64,000 nucleotides of DNA from Desulfuromonadaceae bacterium (lineage in GTDB: Bacteria > Desulfobacterota > Desulfuromonadia > Geobacterales > Pseudopelobacteraceae): positions 62,001-126,000 of the forward strand of contig JAQUIT010000008.1 of NCBI GenBank assembly GCA_028681335.1, in the 5' to 3' direction. Positions 1 through 7,240 of this stretch are shown here, in pieces. Each line of letters begins with the position of its first letter. The first letter of the stretch is position 1. A model generated the notes under the pieces. It was given only the letters and a program-made list of their open reading frames with translations. It had not been told where the DNA came from and ran no database searches. The translations under genes were made by a program, and so were the position numbers.

Positions 1-28
1 ACGGCTATGCGGATTGGCAAACCCGACA

Positions 29-631
29 TCATGAATAGTTACGAACGGTCTTTAACAGCTTCCCGATGATTGTAAATCCTTCTGCTTCCGAAACAATGAT
101 TGATGCCATGTTGCGATTCCGAGGTTCCAACCGGACATGATCCTCCTCCCGGTAGAAATGTTTCAGAGTTGCTTCTCCGTCTATCATCGCAACAACAATT
201 TGGCCGTTATCAGCAATTGGTTGCGGTTGTATTAGGGCAAGGTCGCCGTCCAATATTCCGGCCTCAATCATACTGTCACCTTTGACCTGTAGAAAGAAAC
301 AGCCCGTCCCCTTTATCCAAGAGGGGTCAACAGAAACATAACCTGAAATATCTTCAATCGCTGGTTCGGGTGCTCCGGCCCTCACTGTCCCGACAACTGG
401 AAGTGGGACCGGAATGTTTGGTCGGTTGGTAAGTGCAATTCCCCGAGAACCTTCCCGGCGTTGCACATACCCTTTTTTCTCTAATGCTTCGAGATGGCGC
501 ATAGCGGTCACAGTACCCGCAGTTCCAATATGCTCGGATATTTCCCGAAGAGTAGGCGGACAACTGTTCTGGTCAAGGCAGGACGAAACGTAATTGAGGA
601 CTTGCTGCTGCCGTTCTGTTAATGGCTCCAT
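29..631 (-). CDS. lexA: LexA-type SOS repressor
   Basis: This 200-residue protein has the full LexA layout. An N-terminal winged helix-turn-helix (about residues 1-65, starting MEPLTERQQQVL) is followed by a self-cleavage Ala-Gly bond in VRAGAPEP near residue 85. The catalytic serine lies in KGDSM near residue 118 and the lysine in EATLKHF near residue 156. LexA represses DNA-damage genes and cleaves itself when RecA filaments form. The ATG start at 631 sits 5 bases after AAGGA. Upstream are two copies of a 12-bp operator-like sequence that overlap its promoter, so it probably represses itself. It lies downstream of a seven-gene unit but is separated from it by a terminator. All catalytic residues are present, so I expect a working repressor; only the regulon is unknown. 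Confidence 0.95.
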   Translation of the reverse strand: MEPLTERQQQVLNYVSSCLDQNSCPPTLREISEHIGTAGTVTAMRHLEALEKKGYVQRREGSRGIALTNRPNIPVPLPVVGTVRAGAPEPAIEDISGYVSVDPSWIKGTGCFFLQVKGDSMIEAGILDGDLALIQPQPIADNGQIVVAMIDGEATLKHFYREEDHVRLEPRNRNMASIIVSEAEGFTIIGKLLKTVRNYS

Positions 632-644
632 GACATTCCTTTTT

Positions 645-699
645 AGCTATCAAATGATACCCATATCAAATGATAGCTATATATAAGGGGGCACGTCAA
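645..699 (-). promoter_or_regulatory. lexA promoter with two putative LexA operators
   Basis: The 12-mer TATCAAATGATA occurs twice, at 648-659 and 664-675, exactly 16 bp apart. Each copy is a TATCA-N2-TGATA palindrome. On the minus strand a -35-like TTGACG (694-699) is spaced 18 bp from TATCAT (670-675), which overlaps the upstream operator. This arrangement fits autorepression of lexA. It does not match the GGTT...ACC box I recall for Geobacter LexA, so the operator assignment is inferred from position. Confidence 0.7.
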
Positions 700-738
700 G
701 CGGAATTATCATACTTTGGGAATAGAAGAGGGGGAGGT

Positions 739-766
739 AAAAAGCCCCTGCGCTATGCAGAGGCTT
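739..766 (-). terminator. Rho-independent terminator of the seven-gene unit
   Basis: Read on the minus strand, AAAGCC-x-CTGC pairs with GCAG-x-GGCTTT around a four-base loop, and the transcript continues with a run of five U. It lies about 80 bases beyond the stop of the gene at 846 and before the lexA promoter. It therefore ends the leftward operon and insulates lexA from it. Confidence 0.8.
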
Positions 767-845
767 TAACGGGGTATAGAGATGTTCTAAACGACGCAGG
801 TCTTGATGGTTCCTATCAAGCAAACCTTATTGGTGATGCCATCAT

Positions 846-1772
846 TCAAATATAAACTTCTTTATTCTTCCCTTTTTTCAAGTTTAAATCTGAATCAGTC
901 CCGAAAAAACACAGAGCGGCGAGCTTGGAAGTATCTAGCTTATCGTTGTTTATACCACGGATTTTTGGCTTCATTGCGTCAATGATCGTCTGATTATACC
1001 CTGCAACAGCAAGAATTGGCTTATGCTCAACACGTGTAATGACGACATTCCATAAAGGCGACTGTTGGTCTATAATCCCCAACTTCTTTTTGACCTGAAT
1101 GACATCATTATATGCTGCTATCAGAGGCTGCTCATGCTTTTTCGCAAAAGTACTATACTTTTGAATCTGCTCGTTCATCTCCTTGGTATACAGCCTACTG
1201 TCAAAAATCTGCTTTAACTCAATAAATACTAAACATTTCATATTTTTATCGTAGTTCGCAAAGTCGATTCGTGTGTTACCGTCATCTGAATCCGCTAGCA
1301 CTTCCGTATCCGAGAAGGCAACCTCAACGTCGAGGATGGTTCCCTTGTTTTTTTCAACAAGCCGGGATTGAATCCTTTTCTCTTCCCCTGCATACGTGCC
1401 GATGTTCTGCTTAACTGCTTTGAAAAACTTTTCATCAAGGATGGAATTAACGAAATCGCATGGTTTCTCTTTGATTCCGATGTCATCACCTGATGGATAC
1501 GTCTCGATGTATTCTGGAGTACGAGCGCCTACAAGGTATTTATAATGAACCTTACAGGCTACTTTCTTCCCTTGCATGTATATTTTCAGCAGGTTGCCCA
1601 TCTTGCAATAAACATTCAGATAGCTGCCACGAACCTGGATGTTAATGTCAGGGTCAGAGTGGGACAACCCGACAAGCCGGTTCCACCAAACGTGCTTTCC
1701 TGAAGCAAGTTCATCAACAAGTGGATGGTCAACGTTGAGACGGCCAAATATCTTTTCCGTATTATTTGTCAT
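846..1772 (-). CDS. Possible PD-(D/E)xK-type nuclease, family not recognised
   Basis: I do not recognise the family of this 308-residue soluble protein. The middle holds a pattern typical of PD-(D/E)xK nucleases: an acidic strand ILDVEVAF near residue 150, then RIDFANYD near 170, then VFIELKQ near 185, where ELK would supply the catalytic Glu and Lys. The N-terminal 100 residues are rich in aromatic and basic residues. The ATG at 1772 is preferred over a TTG at 1778 because GGAGG lies 9 bases upstream of the ATG and only 3 from the TTG. It is the last gene of the leftward unit, 24 bases after the metallo-beta-lactamase gene, which suggests a shared nucleic-acid job. The nuclease call is an inference from one motif cluster. 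Confidence 0.65.
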   Translation of the reverse strand: MTNNTEKIFGRLNVDHPLVDELASGKHVWWNRLVGLSHSDPDINIQVRGSYLNVYCKMGNLLKIYMQGKKVACKVHYKYLVGARTPEYIETYPSGDDIGIKEKPCDFVNSILDEKFFKAVKQNIGTYAGEEKRIQSRLVEKNKGTILDVEVAFSDTEVLADSDDGNTRIDFANYDKNMKCLVFIELKQIFDSRLYTKEMNEQIQKYSTFAKKHEQPLIAAYNDVIQVKKKLGIIDQQSPLWNVVITRVEHKPILAVAGYNQTIIDAMKPKIRGINNDKLDTSKLAALCFFGTDSDLNLKKGKNKEVYI

Positions 1773-1796
1773 TATCAAATACCTCCAGATTACATT

Positions 1797-3041
1797 TTAA
1801 TTGAGAACAAAAGGGACACCGTCTGTTAAGGTCATGACATTATCGAAGCTTTTGCCAAACTCTTCCCCGTACTCGGTATGAATAGGAACAAGGATCTTAG
1901 GATTCAAAGCCTTTGCCAAGCTTTGCAGGTCTTTCAACGGCGCATGTCCACTCGTATGGGCATAGACGAAATTGATTTCAGAGTCGTTGCGGAACTCGGC
2001 AATGCGATCAGCACCAAAATAGTCAGAATGCTTCCCGTCGAGGTAGCCTTGCCACTGTGAGTAGATGATATTTACCGGGCCATTTCCCTCCCGGAATGCG
2101 TTTATTTTCCTAAATGAAGACATTTTTCCGAAATAGACGAATGAAGAGGGATTAGCCGTCAACTCCTGCCATTTTACCCGATGCCGGTACAGGCGTTTTC
2201 TGAAATCTCCGAAGTAATCGGGATTCGCCTTCAGCTTTTCATCCTGGCTGAAGTCGGCATAGAGTCGAACATTGTCCCACTCCATCCCAGGAACATTCTC
2301 GGATACTTCCCTCACTTTCTCTAGTACCCACGCCGTGTAGATGTCAATGACCAGGGTCTTACCGGACTTCTTGCATGCTTTGAACGCTGAAACAATACGG
2401 TCTATGTTCTGGGAAGATGAAATGATGAAGGATATATTTTTCTGTTGGGTTAAGATGTCTAACATTTTCTTCTCAACTGCACTCTCGGTCGGGAACTCGT
2501 CGTTGCTGCGATGTATCATGGTGCCTTCAAGAAACATGAGGTCTATGTCTGGCAACGGATGCATTACCAGATTGTCGAAAAGCTTCCCTTTCCGTCCATG
2601 TGAACGAAAGTCACCACTGTAGAAGAGTCGCTTTCCGTCTGCCTCGACTAAAAATGCGTAAGCGTCAATAGCAGAATGGTCTACAAGGTAAGGCGTTATC
2701 TTAAAGTCGCCGACATGGAATGGCTTCCACGAGTTAAAGAAGCGGAAATTGTTATCATGTAGCTTCTTGCCGATGAGAACGTGGGTGGCATCAATAAGGT
2801 TCTTTCCCAATTCTCCCATATACACGGGCGTATCAGGATTCAGTCGGTCTATTAGGCCGAAGTGGTCTTGGTGGGAATGGCTTACGAGGACAGCATCTGC
2901 ATTGATAGTAGCAACATCCACGCAGACACTGGTCGCACTGAGCGGGAGCCCAACATCCAGGAGAATTGTTGTTGAACCAGTGGACAGTTGGATACACGTA
3001 CCACCGATTTCATTGTTACCTTTGAGGACAACGATTTCCAA
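1797..3041 (-). CDS. Metallo-beta-lactamase fold protein of RNase J/beta-CASP type
   Basis: The protein has about 414 residues. The zinc-binding motif SHSHQDHFG appears near residue 75, then DHSA and YSGDFRSHG near 140-165, and the late beta-CASP signature HTSGHA near 385 with PIHTEYGE near 405. Together these match the RNase J / beta-CASP branch of metallo-beta-lactamases, which act as zinc-dependent nucleases on RNA or DNA. It is shorter than RNase J (about 550) and lacks an obvious C-terminal domain. The start is taken as the TTG at 3041, which has GAGG 5 bases upstream and begins directly at the first beta strand (EIVVLKGNNEIGG). An upstream in-frame start would add 21 poorly conserved residues. 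Substrate unknown; it may process nucleic acid together with the neighbouring candidate nuclease. Confidence 0.85.
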   Translation of the reverse strand: MEIVVLKGNNEIGGTCIQLSTGSTTILLDVGLPLSATSVCVDVATINADAVLVSHSHQDHFGLIDRLNPDTPVYMGELGKNLIDATHVLIGKKLHDNNFRFFNSWKPFHVGDFKITPYLVDHSAIDAYAFLVEADGKRLFYSGDFRSHGRKGKLFDNLVMHPLPDIDLMFLEGTMIHRSNDEFPTESAVEKKMLDILTQQKNISFIISSSQNIDRIVSAFKACKKSGKTLVIDIYTAWVLEKVREVSENVPGMEWDNVRLYADFSQDEKLKANPDYFGDFRKRLYRHRVKWQELTANPSSFVYFGKMSSFRKINAFREGNGPVNIIYSQWQGYLDGKHSDYFGADRIAEFRNDSEINFVYAHTSGHAPLKDLQSLAKALNPKILVPIHTEYGEEFGKSFDNVMTLTDGVPFVLN

Positions 3042-3104
3042 GATTACCTCAATGTCAAATAATATTACTTCGTGCCTAATACAAATCAGATGTAAATAAT
3101 GCAA

Positions 3105-4184
3105 CTATTTTAGGGCATTCCACTTTTGCCAATCACCACACCCGGTATCGGGATGTTTATCTGAGTTTACCCGCTTTTTATGAGTACATTTGCCTTTGAC
3201 ATTGGCGCTTTCAGTAACAGCATCATATCTGTTGCTAGAACAAGTCCGTGAGCCTGCCCAGTGGATACAGCTCCCGCAACGTTTGAAATTGCCTGATATG
3301 CGGTGTTCACTTTTTTTACTTGAGCCAGGGTTCTTATCTTTTGAAGAATCTTGCTTACCACTCTCTTCAAGTAAAGCACATAGCGCAGCTCCACCGATAG
3401 CGAGAGCCCCCAATCCGAAGGTTTTTGCTTTAGCTATAAGTTCGTCTTTTTGAAAGTCGCTTGTTTGTAAATTGAGCTTGCTTGCCAAAACATCGAACTC
3501 AGGGGGTGTAATTTCAAGGCCCTGCGAAACTTTTCTTATAAAATCAAACTCACTTCTATCAAGGAAACCATCTGCAGAAGCAATCTTTAACAACATCATA
3601 ATTGTGGTTTTGTTCGATGTTTCATCCTTTAATTGAGTGCAGTTTTCCAGGATTTGCGCATTGCTGACAACGTTTCCGTTGTAATCATTATATCCAGCGT
3701 AAAACGCATTGTATTCTTCTCCCTCTTTGTTGCCGGACACGGTGTCCGAAAGACCAATTACAACATCCAGTTCGGACTGTTCAAATTTCCCATCAGATTT
3801 CATCAGGGAGCACGCTAAGCCTCCACGTGTATAAAACATTTTAAGACGAATATCATTCTCTGCATCTGGATACTGTTTTGCCCAAAAACTTTGAACCTTC
3901 GCATCCTTAATATTTGAACTCACTTCTGCTTTACATTTGAAACACCGTGGGGGAACTCCCAGTGCAAAATAGTCATCAAGACGTCCATGAACAGAACAGG
4001 TAACTTCCTGTTTATTGGCGCAGTCAGCACATAGGAAATCATCATCTTTGTTACCGGGAAAAGCACTCGCCTGGATTCTCTCTGGGAAGGAGTGAAAATC
4101 GCCACCCCTAATGTCAAACCCTGCATAGTTAAAGGAAAACAGTTTTCGCTTTGTTCCACACTCAATGCAAATATTTTTCGCCAT
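3105..4184 (-). CDS. TerB-like domain protein with zinc ribbons at both ends
   Basis: This 359-residue protein begins with a zinc ribbon (CIECGTKRK, a second CADC pair near 52, and CFKCK near 82). A helical TerB-like segment follows around residues 195-240 (MLLKIASADGFLDRSEFDFI), the pattern of tellurite-resistance TerB modules. A short hydrophobic stretch (LGALAIGGAALCALL, near 257-272) may be a membrane helix or an amphipathic hinge. The last 65 residues hold a second Cys cluster (CGSCIHW, CSSN, CTHKK, TGCGDW) resembling a small zinc-binding domain. TerB domains recur in stress and phage-defence contexts, but no enzymatic activity is implied. It starts 24 bases after the SRAP gene, in the same unit. 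Function unknown. Confidence 0.75.
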   Translation of the reverse strand: MAKNICIECGTKRKLFSFNYAGFDIRGGDFHSFPERIQASAFPGNKDDDFLCADCANKQEVTCSVHGRLDDYFALGVPPRCFKCKAEVSSNIKDAKVQSFWAKQYPDAENDIRLKMFYTRGGLACSLMKSDGKFEQSELDVVIGLSDTVSGNKEGEEYNAFYAGYNDYNGNVVSNAQILENCTQLKDETSNKTTIMMLLKIASADGFLDRSEFDFIRKVSQGLEITPPEFDVLASKLNLQTSDFQKDELIAKAKTFGLGALAIGGAALCALLEESGKQDSSKDKNPGSSKKSEHRISGNFKRCGSCIHWAGSRTCSSNRYDAVTESANVKGKCTHKKRVNSDKHPDTGCGDWQKWNALK

Positions 4185-4208
4185 TAAATCCTCCAGCTAT
4201 ATTTATTA

Positions 4209-4874
4209 TCAAACATGAACAATACAGGCAGGGCTATCAAATCTTGGATTGCTTATCAATGTTGGGACTTCATAGTAAATCATCAGTTCATCAGGATAAG
4301 GCTTATAGAGGTGTTCCAAGTGGTGCGGGTTCTGAAGATTTCTGTCGAGCCATAATCCGTATGCATCCGGCATGAGAATTACTGGCATGCGTTCATGAAG
4401 GGCTGAAATCAGTTTGTTTGCATAAGTGGTAAGGATGGAGAAGGTCGCCAGTGAGGTTCCGTCAGGTGATTTCCAATGTTCCCAGATACCTGCCAGTGCC
4501 ATTGGTGATTTATCTGATAGGTGAATGTAATGGGGATGTTTTTCCGTCCCGGCATGGCTCCACTCATAAAATCCTGACACGGGGATGATGCAGCGGTTCT
4601 TCTTGATTGCATGTCGAAACGAAGGTTTTTCGGCAACAGTCTCCGACCTGGCATTTATCAGTGAAGCTCCCTTTGATGGGTCTTTTGACCACGATGGCAC
4701 CAGTCCCCATTTTAGCTGGTCATAGTGATTGGTTGAGTCGTCTGCTTGGCGGACTACGCCGACATTCTGGGTGGGAGCGACGTTGTAGCGAGGTTCTAGT
4801 TGTGGGCGTTCAATAAGGTCGAAAATCGCCTTCAATTCATCTACTGGTATGACTGTAACGAATCGGCCGCACAT
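4209..4874 (-). CDS. SRAP/YedK-type abasic-site crosslinking protein
   Basis: This 221-residue protein is a full-length member of the SOS-response-associated peptidase (SRAP; YedK/HMCES) family. It starts MCGRF, so removal of Met leaves the catalytic Cys2. It carries NARSETV near residue 77, SGFYEW near 105 and HERMPVIL near 160, which supply the Asn, Glu and His of the active site. YedK-type proteins form a thiazolidine crosslink with abasic sites in single-stranded DNA and shield them. The start codon overlaps the stop of the upstream NERD gene in TAATG, implying translational coupling. Proximity to lexA and to nucleases supports a DNA-damage role. No truncation is seen. Confidence 0.93.
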   Translation of the reverse strand: MCGRFVTVIPVDELKAIFDLIERPQLEPRYNVAPTQNVGVVRQADDSTNHYDQLKWGLVPSWSKDPSKGASLINARSETVAEKPSFRHAIKKNRCIIPVSGFYEWSHAGTEKHPHYIHLSDKSPMALAGIWEHWKSPDGTSLATFSILTTYANKLISALHERMPVILMPDAYGLWLDRNLQNPHHLEHLYKPYPDELMIYYEVPTLISNPRFDSPACIVHV

Positions 4875-5581
4875 TATACTGATTTTGCCTTTAATGCTGC
4901 GGAAACGGCTTTTAAGTCTTCGGATGACAGTAGGGGCTTCTGTCGTTGCAATAGTTCGTTCAGGAACTTTGAATTGACGACTGCAACACCCTTTATCGCC
5001 TGACGGAGTTGGACAAAAGCCTTTGAAAAGCAGAGAACAGGCTTAACCTGGTATTCTTTGCCGGTTTGCTCCTTGAGGAAGCTTTTCAGCTGATAAGTCT
5101 GGCTCCATGTCTGGTTGATAAAATCCTTATCTGTCGGATTCCCATTCAACAACAGTTTATCGCCTTCAGTGGTAACCTTTCCACCGTGGCTTTTGGTTTC
5201 GACCAGAAAAATGCCTGATGTACCAATTACGACATGATCAATATTGAATCCAGAGAAAGCCAGGTCGTGAAAAGCCGTGAAGCCTTCTGGAAGTTCAGCC
5301 ATTGTTGCTGCAACCTTGACTTCAGCAGCAGCCCCCCGGTCGGCATCCTTTGCCCGTTTCTTGACATATTTTGTCTTTTTTTCAACCTTGTTGAGCAGGA
5401 ACTTGAAGGCGACAATCAGCGCGATTATCGCTGGCAGCCCGAGAGCAGAAATACTGGCAGCGTTTTTCATCCATTGCCATGCAATAAAGAACATACCAAG
5501 AGCGCACCCCAGAACAATCAGATCCCGCTTGAAAGCCATAATGCGAGCGCCTTGTCCGGCATTACCATGTTGCTGGCTCAT
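4874..5581 (-). CDS. Membrane-anchored NERD-domain protein
   Basis: This 235-residue protein has two hydrophobic segments near the N-terminus (about residues 20-36 and 46-64), then a basic linker and a nuclease-related (NERD) domain at about 85-200. Recognisable parts are AEVKVAATMAELPEG, FHDLAFSGFNIDHVVIG and IFLVETKSHGGKV, the last giving the ExK of the nuclease-like core. NERD domains occur with helicases and kinases and are thought to be PD-(D/E)xK relatives. The ATG at 5581 overlaps the stop of the IHF-like gene by 4 bases (ATGA), which fixes the start. A membrane-tethered NERD beside IHF, SRAP and TerB is unusual. DNA cleavage is inferred from the fold only. Confidence 0.85.
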   Translation of the reverse strand: MSQQHGNAGQGARIMAFKRDLIVLGCALGMFFIAWQWMKNAASISALGLPAIIALIVAFKFLLNKVEKKTKYVKKRAKDADRGAAAEVKVAATMAELPEGFTAFHDLAFSGFNIDHVVIGTSGIFLVETKSHGGKVTTEGDKLLLNGNPTDKDFINQTWSQTYQLKSFLKEQTGKEYQVKPVLCFSKAFVQLRQAIKGVAVVNSKFLNELLQRQKPLLSSEDLKAVSAALKAKSV

Positions 5582-5862
5582 GCCGATTCTTTATTGATGG
5601 CTGTTTTAAGGACATTACTCGGCTTGAATGTCAGGATACGGCGGGCTTTAATGGTGATTGTCTCACCTGTCTGAGGATTGCGGCCACGACGGTCAGCCTT
5701 CTGTTTAACAATGAAACTGCCGAAACCTGATATCTTCAGATTCTCACCGGATTCGAGTGTGCTTTTCATGATAGCAAAGACGGCTTCTACAATCTCGGCG
5801 GATTCTTTTTTCGATATGCCAATGCTTTCCTGAACCTTTTCAAAAATTTCTGCTTTGGTCAT
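5578..5862 (-). CDS. ihfA: Integration host factor alpha-like protein
   Basis: A 94-residue HU/IHF family protein: basic DNA-bending dimer subunit with the DNA-binding arm GRNPQTGE at about residues 62-69. The preceding SGFGSF and the extended N-terminal helices resemble IHF-alpha more than HU. IHF bends DNA sharply at specific sites in replication, recombination and transcription. It is the second gene of the leftward unit and shares four bases with the NERD gene, so it may not be the housekeeping IHF-alpha. A second HU-type protein lies at 34.3 kb. The ATG at 5862 has GGAGG upstream. The IHF-alpha versus other-HU assignment is uncertain. Confidence 0.85.
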   Translation of the reverse strand: MTKAEIFEKVQESIGISKKESAEIVEAVFAIMKSTLESGENLKISGFGSFIVKQKADRRGRNPQTGETITIKARRILTFKPSNVLKTAINKESA

Positions 5863-5952
5863 TGTTCCTCCATCTGGATAAAGATGCCGCCATACTACAT
5901 TCGGAACGGATCATTTTCCAGTACTTCCATGCTCTTTGGAAAAGTAGAATGA

Positions 5953-6093
5953 TCAGCCATCGCACTCAGGGCAGGTCAGCTCACCATCATCATTTTCTTC
6001 AAGATCCCCTCCACAGACTGGGCAGGTATTACTTTTGTCTGGTTCCGTTGCACAAACAAAGGCGATAAGGTCTTCAAGAAGGTCTGGTGTCAT
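5953..6093 (-). CDS. Tiny zinc-ribbon protein
   Basis: This 46-codon gene encodes an acidic peptide that starts MTPDLLEDL and carries two Cys-x-x-Cys knuckles (CPVCGG and CPECDG), enough to bind one zinc. An AGAGGA ribosome site lies 10 bases before the ATG, and a sigma-70-like promoter lies 70 bases further up. It is the first gene of the seven-gene unit, 90 bases before the IHF-like gene. Such mini zinc ribbons usually act as adaptors. The function here is unknown, and the call rests on the intact frame, ribosome site and paired knuckles. Confidence 0.65.
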   Translation of the reverse strand: MTPDLLEDLIAFVCATEPDKSNTCPVCGGDLEENDDGELTCPECDG

Positions 6094-6160
6094 GATTGTA
6101 TTGTCCTCTAGGTTTTAGATATGGACATCATCAAACCTCCCCCCATTCGACCTTGGTTAT

Positions 6161-6189
6161 TTTATATCACGCTCCACTCTCTGAACCAA
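6161..6189 (-). promoter_or_regulatory. Sigma-70-like promoter of the zinc ribbon-IHF-NERD-SRAP unit
   Basis: On the minus strand TTGGTT (6184-6189) lies 17 bp from TATAAA (6161-6166), about 70 bases upstream of the first small gene. The -35 is imperfect, which suggests moderate or activated expression. No LexA-like operator copy is seen near it. Confidence 0.5.
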
Positions 6190-6272
6190 TTGCAACAAAT
6201 CTTATATAAGTGTTTACCATCCGTACTATTGCAACAGCCAGTTCCAAGGCGATATTCTCTCTATATTTAAAA

Positions 6273-6578
6273 AAATGTGATATTTAGTGAGGATATCTAC
6301 GTAAATGCAAAATTGGTTGTTATCGTCACTATATATCGATGATATTTACAGGTATGACAAACAGCAGAATAAAAGCTAAAAATGGATTCATAAAAGTAAA
6401 TCCCCCAAAATGCTTACTATGTAGTGAGGATTTCATAACCTTGATTATGCCGTCAACATACCCACTTAACGGCGAACCGAGTTCGTATCTATCATTTAAA
6501 TAAATGTGATACAAGTGAGGAACTATTTGTTTTTAAAAAAGGAATTACAGTATTATAAGTGAGGAACTAATTCCTTTT
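6273..6578 (+). repeat. AGTGAGGA repeat cluster, left copy
   Basis: Within this AT-rich stretch the octamer AGTGAGGA occurs four times (6286, 6423, 6514, 6558), twice preceded by AAATGTGAT (6273, 6502). The part at 6495-6578 matches 28251-28333 in the same orientation at roughly 80 per cent by eye. In both places AAAGGAATTA and TAATTCCTTT form an inverted repeat around the last octamer. The two copies lie outside the two ends of the defence island. They may be regulatory sites, recombination footprints or a small non-autonomous element. No believable gene is present. Confidence 0.7.
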
Positions 6579-6883
6579 ACGGAACAAGTACCATTTGGGG
6601 GGAAATCTGGTGGAAGTGGCCCCCAATAATCAGCAGATACATGGGATGGGTTTCCTCTCAGAGTTTGTGTACGGATTTAATTCCGTATGCATGCATTTAT
6701 TGTTGATATCACAGCAAGTTCTTTTACTAACAGCAGTTACAGCATTTTTTGTGTATTTAATATGCACTTAAGTGGATGTTATCTGCACTTAAAGTTCATA
6801 AAATCTGCCTAGTATGTGCACTTTAAGCAAAGCTGGGTAGAAAACAAAAACGGCTTATATATTTCTTTCAGAGGCCGCTTGGA
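6579..6883. other. AT-rich non-coding stretch with short repeats
   Basis: No gene is supported here. A small hairpin (TACGGA paired with TCCGTA, about 6669-6687) and three copies of TGCACTTAA or a one-base variant (6763, 6784, 6817) are the only structure. The first copy extends to the palindrome CACTTAAGTG. Immediately before 6884 a weak inverted repeat followed by T-rich sequence on the minus strand may be the old terminator of the decayed ATPase gene. Confidence 0.45.
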
Positions 6884-7240
6884 TTAAGGTTTTTCTGTAG
6901 AATTTTCCCCAAATCCCAGGAGAAACTTAGCCACCGGAATGCACTGAACCCTGCCACCGGCGGTATCGATTACATCCTCAAAATCATTGGTCACCAGTAT
7001 CGATTTTGCATCCATACATCTTCATATCAGACCTGAATCCGCTTGGTGATCTTTATCCCTTCCTTGACCACAAAATCAGTATCGCTGCAGCCAGTGTGAT
7101 AGTAGGCTTCCTCATGAAGTCGCCTCAGGTGGCAGAAGACAACGTTTTCCACCAACCAGCCCATATCTTCGGAAAACGCGAAGGCGATCCGGTTGCGAAG
7201 GCCGAACGACGGCAAAATAAGAGTGGCCCTTCCCACGTCT
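6884..7240 (-). pseudogene. 3' remnant of a DUF4143-type AAA ATPase gene
   Basis: Two minus-strand frames together spell the C-terminal part of a DUF4143 ATPase. The first reads GLRNRIAFAFSEDMG, then LVENVVF, then TDFVVKEGIKITKRIQV and hits TGA at 7027. The second continues as DAKSILVTNDFEDVIDTA then IPVAKFLL and stops at 6884. A deletion or frameshift near 7020 therefore interrupts it, and the N-terminal ATPase half is missing. Homology fades just above about 7215, where the SIR2 gene begins in another frame, marking an insertion or recombination junction. The missing half is not found at the other end of the island. The family call comes from pattern memory, not a search. Confidence 0.7.

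Noticed and set aside
670..855. 61-codon plus-strand frame after the lexA promoter
   Set aside because: It starts inside the LexA operator, has no ribosome site and contains the minus-strand terminator.
6329..6514. 61-codon minus-strand frame in the repeat cluster
   Set aside because: It overlaps the repeated motifs, lacks a ribosome site and has no recognisable pattern.
6273..6578. Possible CRISPR array
   Set aside because: The repeated unit is only 8-9 bases, irregularly spaced and partly palindromic; no regular spacers and no cas genes.
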